A DNA stretch of 64,000 nt. It comes from Micromonospora sp. RP3T (GTDB lineage: Bacteria; Actinomycetota; Actinomycetes; Mycobacteriales; Micromonosporaceae). The notes beneath the pieces are model-generated. The model was not told the origin of the DNA. It did no database searches and was given only the letters and a program-made list of their open reading frames with translations. The translations under genes were made by a program, and so were the position numbers. The stretch is from contig NZ_PYPS01000027.1 of NCBI RefSeq assembly GCF_003027925.1, positions 1-64,000 of the forward strand. The letters are read 5' to 3'. This document shows, piece by piece, positions 46,276 through 54,531 of the stretch. Position 1 is the first letter of the stretch. Each line of letters opens with the position of its first letter.

Positions 46276-48612
46276 GTGTCCGTGCATCGGGGACGGTGGC
46301 TGCGGCGAGGGCTGCTGGTCGTGGTGGTCGGAGCGACGGCGGCGCTGATCGGCTGGTCGCTGGTCGCCGACGGGAAGACGCCGGTGGCGGTCGTCTCCGG
46401 CGCGCTGGCCGCACTGGCGACGATGTTCGTGCCACCCCTCCTGGCTGCGCTCAGGCCCGCCCGGACAGCACATAAGGGCGGCCCCGACTCGTCGCGGGTG
46501 TTCGGCGCGGTGCCCCGCGTGGCGTGGCACTTCCAGAACCGACCGGCGGAAGTCCGGGCGTTGCGGCGGGCGCTGAAGGGCCAGGGCCGCGCCGCCCTGG
46601 TGGCGCTCGCCGGGCAGCGCGGCGTAGGCAAGTCGCAGTTGGCCGCCGCGTACGCGCGGCAGTGCGCCGAGGACGGCTACGACCTGGTGGCGTGGCTCAA
46701 CGCCGAGGGTGGACCGACCGCCGAGCTGGCCCTGTTGGCCGAACATGTCGGACTCCGGAGCGGGGCCGACCAGATGCCACACGAGCTGGCGACGGCGGTG
46801 ACCCGGTGGCTCAGCGAAGGCCGACGGGGCCGGCAGTTGGTGGTGTTCGACAACGTGGACGACCCGGACGACGTGGCGCCGTACCTACCCGGCCCCGGCG
46901 GCGCGACGGTGCTGATCACCAGCAACCGGCAGGAGTTCGCGGCCATGCCCGGCGTCGCCGTCGTACCGGTGGGCCTGTTCAGCTCGGAGCAGGGGCGGCG
47001 GTTCCTACGGGAGGCGACCGGGCTGGCTGACAGCCCGGATGCCGGCGAGGTCGGCGAACAGTTGGGCTGGTTGCCGTTGGGGCTGGCACAGGCCGCCGCG
47101 TACATCGTGCGCAACAAGCTGGCATATCGTCGCTACCTGGAGGCGTTGGACGGGCAGAGTCTGGACGCGACCCTGCGCCGGCAGGCAGGCACCGATCATC
47201 CCGGGGTGCTCAAGGCCACCCAACTGAGCGTGGCGGGTCTCGTCGCGGACGATCCGAGCGGGGACTCGGTACGCCTGTTGACGGTGTTGGCCCTGCTGTC
47301 GGCGGACGGTATCAGTCGGGAGCTGCTCGTCGCCGGGGCGGACGCGCTGGGCCTTGCCGGCGGGGTGGGGCGGGCGCTGGACCTGCTCGCCGGAGCGTCA
47401 CTCGTCACGCTCGGCGGCGCGGTGGAGGATGAGCGCGGCCGGGACCGCGTCGTCGTGGCGGTGCACCGGTTGACCGCCCGGGTGATCCGCCACCTCGCCA
47501 CCGGAGCGGACACCACACCACCGCTGGCCGACGCGGTCGCCGCCGCGACCGAGATGCTGGACCGACTCACCGACCACCTGCCGTACGCGCAGGTCGCCCA
47601 ACGCCGAGCCGAGGTCGACGAGCTCGTGGCCCACATCCTCACGTTGCACGGACACGTCGCCGAACCATCACCGCTGCTGCTGATCCAGCTCCTCTGGGCG
47701 GCGCGCGCCCTGCGTAGTGCCGGCGACGTCGCCCGTGCCCTCGCCTTGTCGGAGCGGCTCCTCACCGATCGGGAACGGGTGCTGGGAGCCGACCACCCGG
47801 ACACCCTGATCGCCCGCAGCGATCTCGCCCTCACCTACGAGACGACGGGTCGCGTCGAGCTGGCCGTAGTCCTGCTTGAGCAGGTCCTCGCCGACAGCGA
47901 ACGAGCACTGGGACCCGATCACCCGGACACGCTCACCTCCCGAAACGACCTCGCCACTGCCTACGTGTCAGTGGGTCGCACCGCGGAGGCCATCCCCCTG
48001 CACGAGCAGACCCTCGCTGACCGCGAACGCGTCCTCGGCCCCGATCACAGGGGCACGCTCACCTCCCGCAACAACCTCGCCCATGCCTACGCGTCGGCAG
48101 GACGCATGACGGAAGCCCTCACCCTGCACGAACAAGTTCTCGCCGACAGCGAACGGATCCTGGGACCCGATCACCCGGACACGCTGATCTCCCGCAGCAA
48201 TGTCGCCTACGTCTACGTGGCGACGGGACGCGCCGCGCAGGTCATCCCCCTGCACGAGCAGACTCTCGCCGAGCGCGAACGCATCCTCGGGAACGACCAC
48301 CCGGACACGCTCACCTCCCGCAACAACCTCGCCCACGCCTACATGTCGGCAGGACGCATCACGGATGCCATCGCCCTGCACGAGCACACTCTCGCCGAGC
48401 GCGAACGCATCCTCGGGAACGACCACCCGGACACGCTCACCTCCCGCAACAACCTCGCCCACGCCTACACGTCAGCAGGACGTACCGCACAGGGCATCAC
48501 CCTTTACGAGCAGACCCTGGCTGAGTGTGAACGAACCCTGGGGCCCGAACATTCGGCGACCAGGACCGTGCGCGCCAATCTCGCTGCCGCGCGGGCGACA
48601 ACCCGGGGCTGA
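46276..48612 (+). CDS. Membrane-anchored STAND ATPase with TPR repeats
   Basis: This ~778-residue protein has two N-terminal membrane spans (RGLLVVVVGATAALIGWSL, AVVSGALAALATMFVPPLL), an NB-ARC-type ATPase with Walker A GQRGVGKSQ (about 113-121), Walker B LVVFDNVDD, the sensor-like TVLITSNRQ and the GxP motif LGWLPLGLAQA, a winged-helix region, and from about residue 490 seven TPR units of 42 residues (ERxLGPDHPDTLTSRNNLAxAY). STAND proteins are signal-activated switches, and many act in immunity or regulation; no effector domain is visible, so this one may signal through the membrane or partners. The start is uncertain (TTG 46243 or nearby GTGs). Confidence 0.8.
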   Translation: MSVHRGRWLRRGLLVVVVGATAALIGWSLVADGKTPVAVVSGALAALATMFVPPLLAALRPARTAHKGGPDSSRVFGAVPRVAWHFQNRPAEVRALRRALKGQGRAALVALAGQRGVGKSQLAAAYARQCAEDGYDLVAWLNAEGGPTAELALLAEHVGLRSGADQMPHELATAVTRWLSEGRRGRQLVVFDNVDDPDDVAPYLPGPGGATVLITSNRQEFAAMPGVAVVPVGLFSSEQGRRFLREATGLADSPDAGEVGEQLGWLPLGLAQAAAYIVRNKLAYRRYLEALDGQSLDATLRRQAGTDHPGVLKATQLSVAGLVADDPSGDSVRLLTVLALLSADGISRELLVAGADALGLAGGVGRALDLLAGASLVTLGGAVEDERGRDRVVVAVHRLTARVIRHLATGADTTPPLADAVAAATEMLDRLTDHLPYAQVAQRRAEVDELVAHILTLHGHVAEPSPLLLIQLLWAARALRSAGDVARALALSERLLTDRERVLGADHPDTLIARSDLALTYETTGRVELAVVLLEQVLADSERALGPDHPDTLTSRNDLATAYVSVGRTAEAIPLHEQTLADRERVLGPDHRGTLTSRNNLAHAYASAGRMTEALTLHEQVLADSERILGPDHPDTLISRSNVAYVYVATGRAAQVIPLHEQTLAERERILGNDHPDTLTSRNNLAHAYMSAGRITDAIALHEHTLAERERILGNDHPDTLTSRNNLAHAYTSAGRTAQGITLYEQTLAECERTLGPEHSATRTVRANLAAARATTRG
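47745..48600 (+). repeat. Tandem 126-bp coding repeats (42-residue TPR units)
   Basis: About seven head-to-tail units encode kinesin-light-chain-like TPRs. Units become more alike toward the 3' end: 48262-48343 and 48388-48469 are identical over 82 bp, 126 bp apart. This points to recent unequal duplication or gene conversion, and copy number is expected to vary. Confidence 0.85.
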
Positions 48613-48629
48613 CCGCGTACGCGAAGAAA

Positions 48630-48659
48630 GGTGGCCGGGTCCGTGCGGACCCGGCCACC
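48630..48659. terminator. Bidirectional terminator
   Basis: A perfect 13-bp stem (48630-48642 with 48647-48659) closes a GTGC tetraloop between the convergent STAND and mannanase genes. Confidence 0.88.
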
Positions 48660-48673
48660 CGGTGCGCGGTCGG

Positions 48674-50050
48674 TCAGCTCGCGGAGCAGGTCACCGCCGG
48701 CGTGCCGGCGCTGCCGTTGCCGATGAAGCCGAACGTGGTGCTGGCGCCGGCGCCGAGCCGGCCGTTGTAGTCGACGTTGCGGGCGGTCCAGGTCGATCCG
48801 CTGCCGCTGACCGTGGCGTTCCACGCCTGGCTGACGGTCTGGCCGTTGGCGAACGTCCACGTCGCCGTCCAGCCGCTGATCGCGGCGGAACCGGCGGTCA
48901 CCTTGACGTCGCCCTGGAAACCGCCCTGCCACGAGTTGACGACGGTGAGGGCAGCGGTGCAGCCACCGGCCGGCGGGGGCGTGGTGGTCGGCGGCGTGCT
49001 CGGGGTCGGGCTGGTGGTCGGGCTGGGGCTCGTCGTCGGGCTGGTGGTCGGGCTCGGCGAGCTGCCGGCGTAGACCGAGGCCTCACGCGAGGTGGCGGTG
49101 ATGCCGTTGGCGCCGTTGAAGATGCGCTGGCCCCAGCTGGTGAGCTGGGCCGGGTTGAAGCCGGTGGTCATGTCCAGGTATTCCACGCCGCCGCCGTTGC
49201 CGCTCCAGGACCAGCCGAGGTAGCCGATCCGGTTGGTCTGGGCGTAGGACATGATGGCGTCCTCGTCGGGGTTGCCGTCGGAGTGGTTGAAGCCGAACTC
49301 ACCGACCACGATCGGCAGCCCGGCGGTGCGGAACCGGCCCAGGTAGTCGCTGATCTCGGCGGCGGTGTCGAACACGCCGTACATGTGGATGGAGAAGACG
49401 GTGTTGCGCTGCGGGTCGGCGTTGAAGACGGTGCCGGCGTTGTCGCGCATGGTGAACGACCAGTCCTGGCCCCAGTTCGGCGCGTCCACCATGATGGTGT
49501 GGGTGAGGCCGCCGGCGCGCAGCCGCTTGATCGCGTTCGAGGTGTCGGTGGTCCAGGCGCTGTAGCCCTGGTTGCCGAACGGCTCGTTGCCGATGTTGAC
49601 GATGACGTACTTCTCCTGGCCCTTGAGCACGTCGGCGATGCTCAGCCAGTAGTCGGTCGCCTTGGCCAGCGTGGTGGCGGCGCCGTCCTCGCCGTAACCG
49701 GTGGTGTCGTGCACCTCCAGCACGCAGATCAGCCGGTTGGCCTTGCACAGTGAGATCACGTTGGCCACGTCGGCGGCGCTGTTCTTGGTCCAGCGGTCAC
49801 CGCTGGCCAGCACCACCCGGACGGTGTTGGCGCCGAGCGCCTTGATGTTGGCGAACGAGCTGGTCTGCTGCGGGTACCAGGTGTGCGCGTGGTTGACGCC
49901 GCGCATCACGAACTCGGTGCCGTTGGCGTCGTAGAGCCGACCGTTCGAGACGGAGAACCCGGTCGCGGCCTGCGCCGGCTGCCCGAAGGCGAAGACGGCG
50001 GTGAGCGCCGTCAGCAGGGCGACGCCCGCGGCGGAGAGCATTTTCTTCAT
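48674..50050 (-). CDS. Secreted GH5 beta-mannanase with CBM2
   Basis: This 458-residue extracellular enzyme has a signal peptide (about 1-28), a GH5 barrel with EFVMRGVNHAHTWY typical of subfamily 8 mannanases, acid/base Glu156 (NIGNEPFG) and nucleophile Glu251 (VVGEFGFN). A Ser/Thr-Pro linker (about 332-355) leads to a C-terminal family-2 carbohydrate-binding module (CTAALTVVNSWQGGFQGDV, GWTATWTFANGQTV). It would cut mannan in plant material while bound to cellulose. AGAGGA lies five bases before ATG 50050. Two AACCGGTT palindromes lie upstream. Confidence 0.9.
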   Translation of the reverse strand: MKKMLSAAGVALLTALTAVFAFGQPAQAATGFSVSNGRLYDANGTEFVMRGVNHAHTWYPQQTSSFANIKALGANTVRVVLASGDRWTKNSAADVANVISLCKANRLICVLEVHDTTGYGEDGAATTLAKATDYWLSIADVLKGQEKYVIVNIGNEPFGNQGYSAWTTDTSNAIKRLRAGGLTHTIMVDAPNWGQDWSFTMRDNAGTVFNADPQRNTVFSIHMYGVFDTAAEISDYLGRFRTAGLPIVVGEFGFNHSDGNPDEDAIMSYAQTNRIGYLGWSWSGNGGGVEYLDMTTGFNPAQLTSWGQRIFNGANGITATSREASVYAGSSPSPTTSPTTSPSPTTSPTPSTPPTTTPPPAGGCTAALTVVNSWQGGFQGDVKVTAGSAAISGWTATWTFANGQTVSQAWNATVSGSGSTWTARNVDYNGRLGAGASTTFGFIGNGSAGTPAVTCSAS

Positions 50051-50349
50051 GGCTGTCCTCTGAAGGGAGATCTCCCCCGTGCCCGTGTGGGGGTGCGGTG
50101 ATGGTGATGACGGTCCCGGACGCCGGCATCAGCGTAGGCCGATGGACCCTCTGAAGGCAACCGGTTAAGTCCTGTGGCGGCCCGCGTCGTCACGGGCCGC
50201 CACAGGGGCGGTCATCCCCACCACAGGATGGTGCGCCTCCCCGGTCTGAACCGGTTAAGCGGACTGTAGGCAGCATCAAACCACGCGTCAAGGTTGACGC
50301 GCGCCCGTTGGGGTATCCGGGGACGATCCACCCCGGGAGGAGAGGCGCC
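50051..50349. promoter_or_regulatory. Divergent control region with two AACCGGTTAAG sites and a hairpin
   Basis: Identical AACCGGTTAAG boxes (palindromic core AACCGGTT) lie at 50159-50169 and 50249-50259. Between them, 50171-50184 pairs perfectly with 50193-50206. LacI-family sugar regulators bind CG-centred palindromes of this kind. The hairpin may stop transcription that strays between the divergent units. Confidence 0.5.
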
Positions 50350-51312
50350 ATGGTCAACGTCGGCTACACCCTGATGTGCGAGCAGGCCGGTCCGAAGGAG
50401 TTGGTCGACCACGCGGTGCGCGCCGAAGCCGCCGGGTTCGACCACCTGGTCATGTCCGACCACTACTACCCGTGGCTGGAGTCGCAGGGCCACTCGCCGT
50501 ACGCCTGGTCGGTGCTCGGCGCGGTCGCCCACGCCACCACCCGGCCGGAGCTGCTGTCGTTCGTCACCTGCCCGATCCGCCGCTACCACCCGGCGGTGGT
50601 GGCGCAGAAGGCCAGCACCATCGGGGTGCTGTCCGACGGGCGGTTCACGCTCGGCCTCGGCGCCGGGGAGAACCTCAACGAACACGTGGTCGGCGGCTGG
50701 CCGCACGTGCAGCAGCGGCACGAGATGTTCGAAGAGGCGTTGCAGATCATCCGGCCGCTGCTCAACGGCGAGACGCTGACGTTCTCCGGCAACCACTTCG
50801 ACGTGCCCGACGCGTACGTGTGGGACCGGCCCGAACGGCCGGTGCCGATGGCGGTGGCGGCGTCCGGCCGGCAGTCCGCCACGCTCGCCGCCGAGTACGC
50901 GGACGCCATGATCGCCACCGACCCGCTGTCCCACCTCGTCGACATGTACGAGGAGGCCGGCGGCGCGGGTCGTCCCCGCTACGGCCAGGTGGCCATCTGC
51001 TACGGCCCCGACGAGGACGAGTGCCGCAAGATCGTGCACGACCAGTTCCGCTGGTTCGGCATGGGCTGGAAGGTCAACGCGGACCTGCCCAACCCGGACG
51101 CGTTCGACGCGGCCACCCAGTTCGTCCGCGAGGAGGACGTGGCCGAGGGCGTCTCCTGCGGCCCGGACGTCGAACGGCACGTCGAGGCGTTCAAGAAGTT
51201 CGTCGACGCCGGCTTCACCCACGTGGCGCTGCTCCAGGTCGGTGGCGACCGGCAGCCGATGTTCCTCGACTGGGCCCAGGAGGAGCTGCTGCCCCGGCTG
51301 CGCGAGCTGTGA
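50350..51312 (+). CDS. F420-dependent LLM oxidoreductase (TIGR03557-like)
   Basis: This 320-residue TIM-barrel enzyme resembles F420-dependent glucose-6-phosphate dehydrogenase relatives: VGYTLMCEQAGPKELVDHA, AGFDHLVMSDHYYPW, SFVTCPIRRYHPAVVAQKA and FTLGLGAGENLNEHVVG. The SDHYYPW and GAGENLNEH segments are those of the TIGR03557 group. The substrate is unknown. GGAG sites precede ATG 50350. A 39-residue membrane peptide gene follows. Confidence 0.88.
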   Translation: MVNVGYTLMCEQAGPKELVDHAVRAEAAGFDHLVMSDHYYPWLESQGHSPYAWSVLGAVAHATTRPELLSFVTCPIRRYHPAVVAQKASTIGVLSDGRFTLGLGAGENLNEHVVGGWPHVQQRHEMFEEALQIIRPLLNGETLTFSGNHFDVPDAYVWDRPERPVPMAVAASGRQSATLAAEYADAMIATDPLSHLVDMYEEAGGAGRPRYGQVAICYGPDEDECRKIVHDQFRWFGMGWKVNADLPNPDAFDAATQFVREEDVAEGVSCGPDVERHVEAFKKFVDAGFTHVALLQVGGDRQPMFLDWAQEELLPRLREL

Positions 51313-51327
51313 CCGGGGGCTGACGTC

Positions 51328-51447
51328 ATGCGCATCGGAAACACCGAGATCCGGCCCGCCGGCGGCGGGTTCGGCTGCCTCCTGATGATCCTCTTCTCGA
51401 TCGTGGCCTCGGTGGTGCTGACCGTGCTGCTCAACCTGATCCTCTAG
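51328..51447 (+). CDS. 39-residue single-span membrane peptide
   Basis: ATG 51328 opens a 39-codon frame: a short hydrophilic head (RIGNTEIRPAGGG) then one hydrophobic span CLLMILFSIVASVVLTVLLN and a stop at 51447. The clear head-plus-span layout and the fit between flanking genes (15 and 41 nt gaps) support a real small protein. The function is unknown. Confidence 0.65.
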   Translation: MRIGNTEIRPAGGGFGCLLMILFSIVASVVLTVLLNLIL

Positions 51448-51488
51448 AACCGGCCGCGACCCCGATCGGGCGGCAACAGAATGAGGGC

Positions 51489-52124
51489 ATGAACCTGCTG
51501 ACCGTGCTGCCGCTGGCGTTCGTGATGGTCGCCGGGCCACAGCTGGTCAGCGCGATCTTCCTGGCCGCCAGCCGCGACCCGCGACGCAGCTCGGTGGCGT
51601 ACCTGGCGGGCGCGGCGCTGGGCACGCTGGTGCCGCTGGCGATCTGGTACGCCGTGTTCCGGCTGGTCCGACACTCCGCCGGCAACGGCACGAAGGACAG
51701 CGGCAGCCGGCACCTGATCGACTGGATCGTGCTGGCGCTGCTGCTCGTGCTCATGCTGGTCACGTTCCTGCGCCGGAAGCGGAACCAGCCTCCGGGTTGG
51801 ATGCGCAGGCTGGAGGACCCGAAGCCCGCGTTCGCGTTCGGCCTGGGCCTGCTGCTGTTCCTCGCCATGCCCAGCGACGAGGTCACCATGGCGTCGGTCG
51901 CCGGCAGCCTGGCCGGGCACGACAGGCCGTGGTGGCACCTGCTGCCGTTCCTGGTCCTCACCGTGCTGCTGCTGGCGCTGCCGCTGCTCGGGCTCGTGCT
52001 GCTGGGTGCGCGCGCCGGGCGGCTGCTGCCGAAGATCCGCGACTGGTCCAACGCCCACTCCTGGATCATCAGCGAGCTGGTGATCCTGATCTTCGTAGCC
52101 ATCGTCCTGTCCGACCTCGCCTGA
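51489..52124 (+). CDS. GAP/Sap-family membrane protein
   Basis: This 211-residue protein has six hydrophobic spans and the layout of the GAP (Sap, sulfolipid-1-addressing) family: LLTVLPLAFVMVAGPQLVSAIFLA at the start (over residues 3-26), ASRDPRRSSVAYLAGAALGTL, then FGLGLLLFLAMPSDEVTMA. Mycobacterial relatives help export cell-envelope lipids. Whether this one moves lipid is not shown by the sequence. Confidence 0.8.
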   Translation: MNLLTVLPLAFVMVAGPQLVSAIFLAASRDPRRSSVAYLAGAALGTLVPLAIWYAVFRLVRHSAGNGTKDSGSRHLIDWIVLALLLVLMLVTFLRRKRNQPPGWMRRLEDPKPAFAFGLGLLLFLAMPSDEVTMASVAGSLAGHDRPWWHLLPFLVLTVLLLALPLLGLVLLGARAGRLLPKIRDWSNAHSWIISELVILIFVAIVLSDLA

Positions 52125-52160
52125 CCCGGACGCCCGGGGGCGAATTCCGGGAAAGCCGCT

Positions 52161-52958
52161 CTACGCGGGCGTGAGGTCCAGCTCGGCCAGGACGGGGTAG
52201 TGGTCGGAGGCGGTGTCGGCCTCCGCGTCGCGGATCACCCGGACCGCGACCAACCGGTCGGCCAGGGCCGGCGTGGCGAGCAGGTAGTCCAGCCGCATCC
52301 CGGCGAACTCCGCGCCGCCGTGGCCGGTCGGCACCGTCAGCCCGCCCGGCCCGTCCCCACCGGCCCGCGGCCACAGGTCGACCAGGCCGGCATCGAGCAG
52401 CCGGGCCACCGCGCGGGTGTCCACGGTTCGGCCGTCGCGGCGCAGGTGCCGACGCCGGTACGCGGCGGCGAGCCCGGCCAGCCGGGCGGTGTGGTCGACG
52501 GCCGGCTCCAGCGTGTTCAGGTCCCCGGCGAGCACTGCCAGCTCTCCCCCGGCCCGCCGCACGGCCGCCGCCAGCCAGCCCGCCTCCATCCGCCGCCGCC
52601 CGCCCGACCAAGGGTTCAGGTGGGTGCTGAACACGGTCAGCGGCCCCGCGCCGGTGGCCACCCGCACCAGGGCGGCGGCGTGGTGGAACGGCCGGCGGAC
52701 CCGCCCGGCGCGCATTACCCGCAGCGGCGGACGGACCAGCACCGCCACCGGCTGGCCGAAGCAGGACCGGGCCAGGTGCGGCACCAGACCCGTCCGCTCC
52801 GCCAACCCGCCCAGCGTGCGGTCCAGCCCGCGCAGTTCCTGGAGGGCCAGCACGTCCGGGCGCTGCGCGGTGACGACCGAGACGATCCGGTCCCGGCGGT
52901 CGGTGCCGTCACGGTCCCGACCGCCGGTGCGGATGTTCCAGGTCATCACCCGCAGCAT
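52161..52958 (-). CDS. Endonuclease/exonuclease/phosphatase-family protein
   Basis: This 265-residue EEP-fold metal phosphodiesterase has VMTWNIRTGG, DVLALQELRGL (metal Glu), TVFSTHLNPW, LAGDLNT and a C-terminal ASDHYPVLAEL (catalytic Asp-His). There is no signal peptide, so it is probably cytosolic; substrates in the family range from DNA to lipids and phosphosugars. It shares strand with the PAP2 gene 5 nt upstream, so they are probably co-transcribed. Confidence 0.88.
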   Translation of the reverse strand: MLRVMTWNIRTGGRDRDGTDRRDRIVSVVTAQRPDVLALQELRGLDRTLGGLAERTGLVPHLARSCFGQPVAVLVRPPLRVMRAGRVRRPFHHAAALVRVATGAGPLTVFSTHLNPWSGGRRRMEAGWLAAAVRRAGGELAVLAGDLNTLEPAVDHTARLAGLAAAYRRRHLRRDGRTVDTRAVARLLDAGLVDLWPRAGGDGPGGLTVPTGHGGAEFAGMRLDYLLATPALADRLVAVRVIRDAEADTASDHYPVLAELDLTPA

Positions 52959-52963
52959 CGTCG

Positions 52964-54454
52964 TCAGGCCGGCCGACCGGCCTTGGCCAGCTCGTCGTCC
53001 AGCTCGTCCACCTGCTCGGACTCGATCGCCGGCTGGTTGCCCTGGGCGACGTCGGCGTTGGGCCGGATCACCCACCAGAGCAGCGACAGCCAGAGCGTGC
53101 CGAGCAGGATCGCGCCCATGAAGTCGGTCGGGTGGTGCATGCCCCGGTACATCCGGGAGGTCGCCACGCCGACCGGCATGATCACGGCCATCGCCACGAA
53201 CAGCCACCGCCACCAGCGGTCGGTACGCGGGAACACGATGATCGCCATGGCGACCCAGAGGCAGATGGTCGCCGCGATGTGCCCGGACGGGAACGACGAG
53301 GTGGGCATCTGGCCGTCCAGGTTCTCCACCGGCGGGCGGGGCCGCTCCACCACCCGGGCGCTGGCCAGGAACAGGCTCAGCTCGCCGAACATGGCCAGCA
53401 CCACGAACAGCACCGGTCGCCAGCGGCGCCACAGGGCCAGCACGATCGGGCAGAACACCAGCGAGACCAGCGTGATGGCGTGCGTGTCGCCGAACTTGCT
53501 CCACCACCAGCTCAGGTCCGTGAGCGCGTCGGTGTGCCGGGCGGCGAACCAGCGCGGGACCTCGGTGTCGAGCGTGTCGAAGAACGTGCCCTTGGCGTGG
53601 TAGCTGACGTACATGCCGAAGGCGTACAGCACGCCGAAGGCGATCACCCAGCCGACCAGCAGCTCGGCCACCGCGGAGCGGGGGTGCTCCAGCACCTTCT
53701 CCTCGGCTGGGGCGGGCGCGATCTCCTCGCCCGCCTCCGGCTCCAGGCCCTCGCTCAGCGGCGGCACCGGCCGGCCGCGCTCGCGCCGCCACAGCCGGAA
53801 CGCGTACGCGGTGACGCCCAGCCAGGCCGCGCCGAGCAGCCAGCCGCCGAAGACGTCCGACACGAAGTGCACGCCCAGCGCGATCCGGGTCAGCCCGACC
53901 AGGACGACCAGCACGGCGGCGATGGCGATGGCCGGCTTGCGCCAGCGGGGCGCCATGGCCGGCAGGAACACCAGCAGCAGCGCGCCGTACGCGACGAACG
54001 AACCGAGCGCGTGACCGCTGGGGAAGCTGTTGCCGGGGGCGCTGGCGATCGGCACGTCCACCACCGGGCGCAGCCGCCCCACCAGCGCCTTGAGCGACGG
54101 GTCGAGGATCAGCCCGCCCACGCCGGTGACGATCAGGTAGACCGCCAGCCGGGACTGGCGGCGGATCAGCAGGCCCACCACGGCGATGGTGATCAGCCAG
54201 ATCAGCACCGGTCGACCGCCCAGGTCGGTGATCGCCTGGAGCACGGTGACCAGCGGGTGGTGCGGGGCCACGAGGTTGTTGAACCACTCGGCCGCCGCGT
54301 GGTCGGCGTCCTGGAGCGGGCTCCAGCGGAACCGGACGAGCATGAGCAGCACGCCGAAGGCGACGCCCGCGCCGGCCACCGCGAGCAGCCCGACGAGGCT
54401 CCGCTCGGCGAAGTGGCCGAGCGGCCGGCGCCCGGCTTCCTTGACCGCGGTCAC
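52964..54454 (-). CDS. Membrane phosphatase with two PAP2 domains
   Basis: This 496-residue protein carries two complete PAP2 phosphatase modules in tandem. Domain 1 has KALVGRLRP, PSGHA and HFVSDVFGG; domain 2 has RVVERPRP, SFPSGHIAA and YRGMHHPTDFMG. Each has several membrane spans, with an acidic linker (about 240-270) between. PAP2 enzymes dephosphorylate lipid phosphates such as phosphatidate or undecaprenyl pyrophosphate. The duplication within one chain is unusual. It sits with a lipid-kinase and YihY-family cluster, consistent with membrane-lipid turnover. The start is GTG 54454. Confidence 0.9.
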   Translation of the reverse strand: MTAVKEAGRRPLGHFAERSLVGLLAVAGAGVAFGVLLMLVRFRWSPLQDADHAAAEWFNNLVAPHHPLVTVLQAITDLGGRPVLIWLITIAVVGLLIRRQSRLAVYLIVTGVGGLILDPSLKALVGRLRPVVDVPIASAPGNSFPSGHALGSFVAYGALLLVFLPAMAPRWRKPAIAIAAVLVVLVGLTRIALGVHFVSDVFGGWLLGAAWLGVTAYAFRLWRRERGRPVPPLSEGLEPEAGEEIAPAPAEEKVLEHPRSAVAELLVGWVIAFGVLYAFGMYVSYHAKGTFFDTLDTEVPRWFAARHTDALTDLSWWWSKFGDTHAITLVSLVFCPIVLALWRRWRPVLFVVLAMFGELSLFLASARVVERPRPPVENLDGQMPTSSFPSGHIAATICLWVAMAIIVFPRTDRWWRWLFVAMAVIMPVGVATSRMYRGMHHPTDFMGAILLGTLWLSLLWWVIRPNADVAQGNQPAIESEQVDELDDELAKAGRPA

Positions 54455-54531
54455 ACCGCACCTCCCTTTTCTTCCTGCGAGGCGCGCTGTACCCGATCGG
54501 CGTGGCTCTCACACGCCGCGTCGGCGCGGCG

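Noticed and set aside
47745..48600. Regular tandem repeats suggestive of a CRISPR array
   Set aside because: The 126-bp units are fully coding, in frame as 42-residue TPRs, with no unique spacers and no cas genes nearby.
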